From the NCBI GenBank assembly GCA_026014845.1, contig JAOZHM010000198.1, positions 1-7,199 of the forward strand: a DNA stretch of 7,199 nucleotides. The letters run 5' to 3'. This document shows positions 5,440 to 7,199 of this stretch, piece by piece. This DNA is from Candidatus Bathyarchaeota archaeon. Lineage in GTDB: Archaea; Thermoproteota; Bathyarchaeia; Bathyarchaeales; Bathycorpusculaceae. Each line of letters starts with the position of its first letter. The stretch's first letter is position 1. Both the position numbers and the translations under genes were made by a program. The notes beneath the pieces were generated by a model that worked only from the letters and a program-made list of their open reading frames with translations, was not told where the DNA came from and made no database searches.

Positions 5440-6375
5440 ATGGGAAACTGGGAATTGATAATTATAGGGGCGGGTGCTGCAGGTTTAGCAGCTGGAATTT
5501 ATGGAGCAAGAAGCGGACTAAATACACTAATTTTGGAGGAAAAGATTGCTGGAGGCACAATGGTAGACGCTCCAATGATTGAGAATTATCCGGGTTTCCA
5601 AAGCATAAATGGACGTGAACTAGCACAGAAAATGGTGGCTCACTGCAGAAATGTCGGCGTAGAAATTCACGAACTTGAAAAGGCAGTCAGCCTAGGCCTC
5701 AAAAGCAATAAAAAAATCGTGAAGACCGGTAAAACAACCTACCAAGCGAAAGCAGTCATATTTGCTTCGGGCACTCACCACCGTGAACTTGGTGTTCTAG
5801 GCGAAAAAGAATTCCGCGGAAGAGGTGTAAGCTATTGCGGAGTCTGCGACGGTCCGTTATTCAAAAATAAACGTGTTCTAGTAGTTGGCGGTGGTAACTC
5901 TGCTGCAATAACAGCCCTGTATATTGCAGAACTAGCTTCTGAGGTTAAGCTATCGCATAGAAGAGATGTGTTAAGAGCTGAGGAAACCCTCGTGAAAGCG
6001 TTGAAGAACAAAAGGAACGTGGAAATTTTATGGAATACAGAAGTAAAGGAAATTGAAGGTGCAAAAGTGGTCGAAAAGGCATCATTGTTTGATAATAAAA
6101 CCGGAGAAACGAAGGAGTTAGAGGTTGACGGGGTCTTTATTCAAGTTGGAGAAGCCCCCAACAGCCAACTGGCCAAAAAAGCTGGAGTAAACGTTGATGG
6201 GAAGGGCTACATCATAGTTGATATGAGACAACATACGAGCATAGCAGGAGTTTACGCAGCTGGCGACGTTACAAATCACCTCATTAAGCAGGTTGGAACG
6301 GCTGTTGGACAAGGCATCACAGCAGCCCTTGAAGCATACGGTTACATCAGACAACCATACTACTACAAAGGATAA
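5440..6375 (+). CDS. trxB: Thioredoxin reductase-like NAD(P)H-dependent flavoprotein
   Basis: This 311-residue protein has the normal length of low-molecular-weight thioredoxin reductases, which pass electrons from NADPH via FAD and a CxxC disulfide to thioredoxin. The FAD-binding motif GAGAAGLAAG spans residues 10-19. The redox pair is CGVC (133-136) within SYCGVCDGP. The NAD(P)-binding site is VVGGGNSAA (148-156), followed by HRRD (173-176) and R179, the pattern that favours NADPH. The closing FAD motif is VYAAGDVTN (271-279). The ATG at 5440 is chosen because residue 1 then falls just before the FAD strand and AGAGG lies ten bases upstream; a longer frame from 5323 would overlap the previous gene and add a basic, unrelated 39-residue leader. 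It is probably co-transcribed with the nucleotidyltransferase, and hdrA follows with its own promoter. Confidence 0.9.
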   Translation: MGNWELIIIGAGAAGLAAGIYGARSGLNTLILEEKIAGGTMVDAPMIENYPGFQSINGRELAQKMVAHCRNVGVEIHELEKAVSLGLKSNKKIVKTGKTTYQAKAVIFASGTHHRELGVLGEKEFRGRGVSYCGVCDGPLFKNKRVLVVGGGNSAAITALYIAELASEVKLSHRRDVLRAEETLVKALKNKRNVEILWNTEVKEIEGAKVVEKASLFDNKTGETKELEVDGVFIQVGEAPNSQLAKKAGVNVDGKGYIIVDMRQHTSIAGVYAAGDVTNHLIKQVGTAVGQGITAALEAYGYIRQPYYYKG

Positions 6376-6402
6376 TCCCATAGTTTGGGTCATGTTTGCA
6401 CT

Positions 6403-6424
6403 ATCATTGAAATGATTCTTTCTC
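6403..6424 (+). terminator. Small hairpin plus pyrimidine-rich tail after the thioredoxin reductase gene
   Basis: ATCATTGAAATGAT forms a stem of five or six pairs with a tiny loop, followed by TCTTTCTC, 27 bases after the stop codon. The stem is AT-rich and the T tract is interrupted, so this is only a weak terminator candidate. A run of six T at 6460-6465 lies further down, but it overlaps the expected hdrA transcript start. Confidence 0.3.
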
Positions 6425-6434
6425 ACACGATATT

Positions 6435-6444
6435 CTTTTATAAG
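6435..6444 (+). promoter_or_regulatory. TATA-box candidate for hdrA
   Basis: CTTTTATAAG is a strong archaeal TATA match. Normal spacing puts the transcript start near 6466, giving a leader of about 35 bases that contains the GTGAGG ribosome site at 6487-6492. Unlike four other promoters in the window, it lacks the AAGCTTA core. Confidence 0.5.
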
Positions 6445-6500
6445 AACAAAATATACGTCTTTTTTCTGAAACATGTACGTAAAGATGTGAGGAATCAACT

Positions 6501-7199
6501 TTGGGTAACAATGCTGTACTTGTGGTTGGTGGTGGTATAGCCGGAATGCAAGCATCTTTAGATCTTGCTGACCGAGGACTTACAGTCTATCTAGTGGAAA
6601 AATCCCCAACTATTGGAGGGCGAATGGCTCAGCTTGATAAGACTTTTCCAACGATGGATTGTTCTATATGTATACTTGCTCCAAAAATGATTGAGTGTTT
6701 CGGCCATCCAAACATCGAACTGCTTACGTGTTCAGAAGTTAAGGAAGTCACGGGTTCAGCTGGAAACTTCAAAGTAAAGGTTTTGAAAAACCCCAGATTT
6801 GTTGACGCTGACAAATGTACTGGTTGCGGTGTGTGCACAGAAAAGTGCCCAGTTAAGGTGCCAAGCGAATTCGACATGGGCATGGGAATGCGAAAAGCCA
6901 TCTATATGCCCTTTCCACAAGCAGTGCCTCGAGTAGCCATAATAGACAAGGATCACTGCCTCTTTTTTCAGAAAGGAGTCTGCAAAGTATGCGAAAAATT
7001 CTGCGCAGCCGACGCAATCAACTTCAACCAGAAACCTGAAGAGATAACGCTTAATGTTTCAAGCATAATATTGGCCACGGGCCTAGAGCTTTATGATCCA
7101 GCGCCGATAAGCGAGTATGGTTATAAACGATACAAGATTGTTCTTTTATCGCTGGAATTTGAAAGGCTCATTAATGCTTCCGGACCAACTCGTGGAGAG
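6501..7199 (+). CDS. hdrA: Heterodisulfide reductase subunit A (HdrA), N-terminal part, runs off window
   Basis: The 233 visible residues are the N-terminal third or so of HdrA, the FAD and iron-sulfur subunit that, in HdrABC complexes, couples thiol/disulfide chemistry to ferredoxin, often by flavin-based electron bifurcation. The sequence shows the FAD motif VVGGGIAGMQA (8-18), the HdrA-specific TFPTMDCSICILAPKM (48-63, with C54 and C57), and a first ferredoxin cluster C106xxC109xxC112xxxC116. A second cluster is formed by C153, C161, C164 and C168, and LATGLELYDP (191-200) follows. The block SLEFERLINASGPT at the right edge is also typical. The start is TTG at 6501, with GAGG eight bases upstream (6489-6492); an in-frame stop at 6480 rules out anything longer, and there is no other start between. 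The partners HdrB and HdrC, if linked, would lie to the right. Confidence 0.9.
   Translation, partial: MGNNAVLVVGGGIAGMQASLDLADRGLTVYLVEKSPTIGGRMAQLDKTFPTMDCSICILAPKMIECFGHPNIELLTCSEVKEVTGSAGNFKVKVLKNPRFVDADKCTGCGVCTEKCPVKVPSEFDMGMGMRKAIYMPFPQAVPRVAIIDKDHCLFFQKGVCKVCEKFCAADAINFNQKPEEITLNVSSIILATGLELYDPAPISEYGYKRYKIVLLSLEFERLINASGPTRGE

Noticed and set aside
6118..6555. Long minus-strand open frame over the end of the thioredoxin reductase gene and the start of hdrA.
   Set aside because: It is antisense to two clearly conserved genes and its translation shows no family motif or sensible composition.
1..7199. CRISPR array, transposon ends, toxin-antitoxin or phage genes.
   Set aside because: No regularly spaced repeats, no transposase-like frame, and no small overlapping gene pairs were seen; the recognised genes are mostly core metabolism.

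Overview
The window reads as AT-rich archaeal chromosome. The evidence is an archaeal membrane-lipid prenyltransferase (DGGGP synthase type of the UbiA family), an HdrA iron-sulfur flavoprotein, BRE/TATA-like elements with short or absent leaders, and a mix of Shine-Dalgarno and near-leaderless starts. At least three genes start with TTG. A TACK-type archaeon such as a Bathyarchaeia member would fit, but that placement is an inference; no rRNA or other phylogenetic marker is present.

Left part (1-2661, all minus strand). Transcription runs right to left: a small membrane-anchored winged-helix regulator (2661-2215), a secreted or lipid-anchored beta-propeller protein (2140-269), then the 5' end of a metallo-beta-lactamase-fold gene that leaves the window at base 1. 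The last gene looks disrupted by two single-base homopolymer frameshifts near its start. The regulator and propeller genes are 74 bp apart. A short palindrome near the regulator promoter has a 9/11 copy in front of the propeller gene, which hints at shared control.

Middle (2662-4132). A small cupin with a degenerate metal site (2747-3103, plus) is divergent from the regulator. It converges on a DGGGP synthase-like gene (4010-3159, minus), which is itself divergent from a sugar-phosphate nucleotidyltransferase.

Right part (4133-7199, plus strand). The nucleotidyltransferase (4133-5404) and a thioredoxin reductase-like flavoprotein (5440-6375) are 35 bp apart and probably form an operon. After a 125-bp gap with its own TATA box and Shine-Dalgarno, hdrA starts with TTG at 6501 and runs off the right edge.

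Functionally these are mostly core archaeal genes: membrane lipid synthesis, NDP-sugar supply, thiol redox and Hdr-type electron transfer. The most individual part is the membrane-bound regulator plus surface propeller pair and its candidate operators. I found no CRISPR array, mobile element, tRNA or rRNA. No stretch longer than 300 bases lacks a gene.
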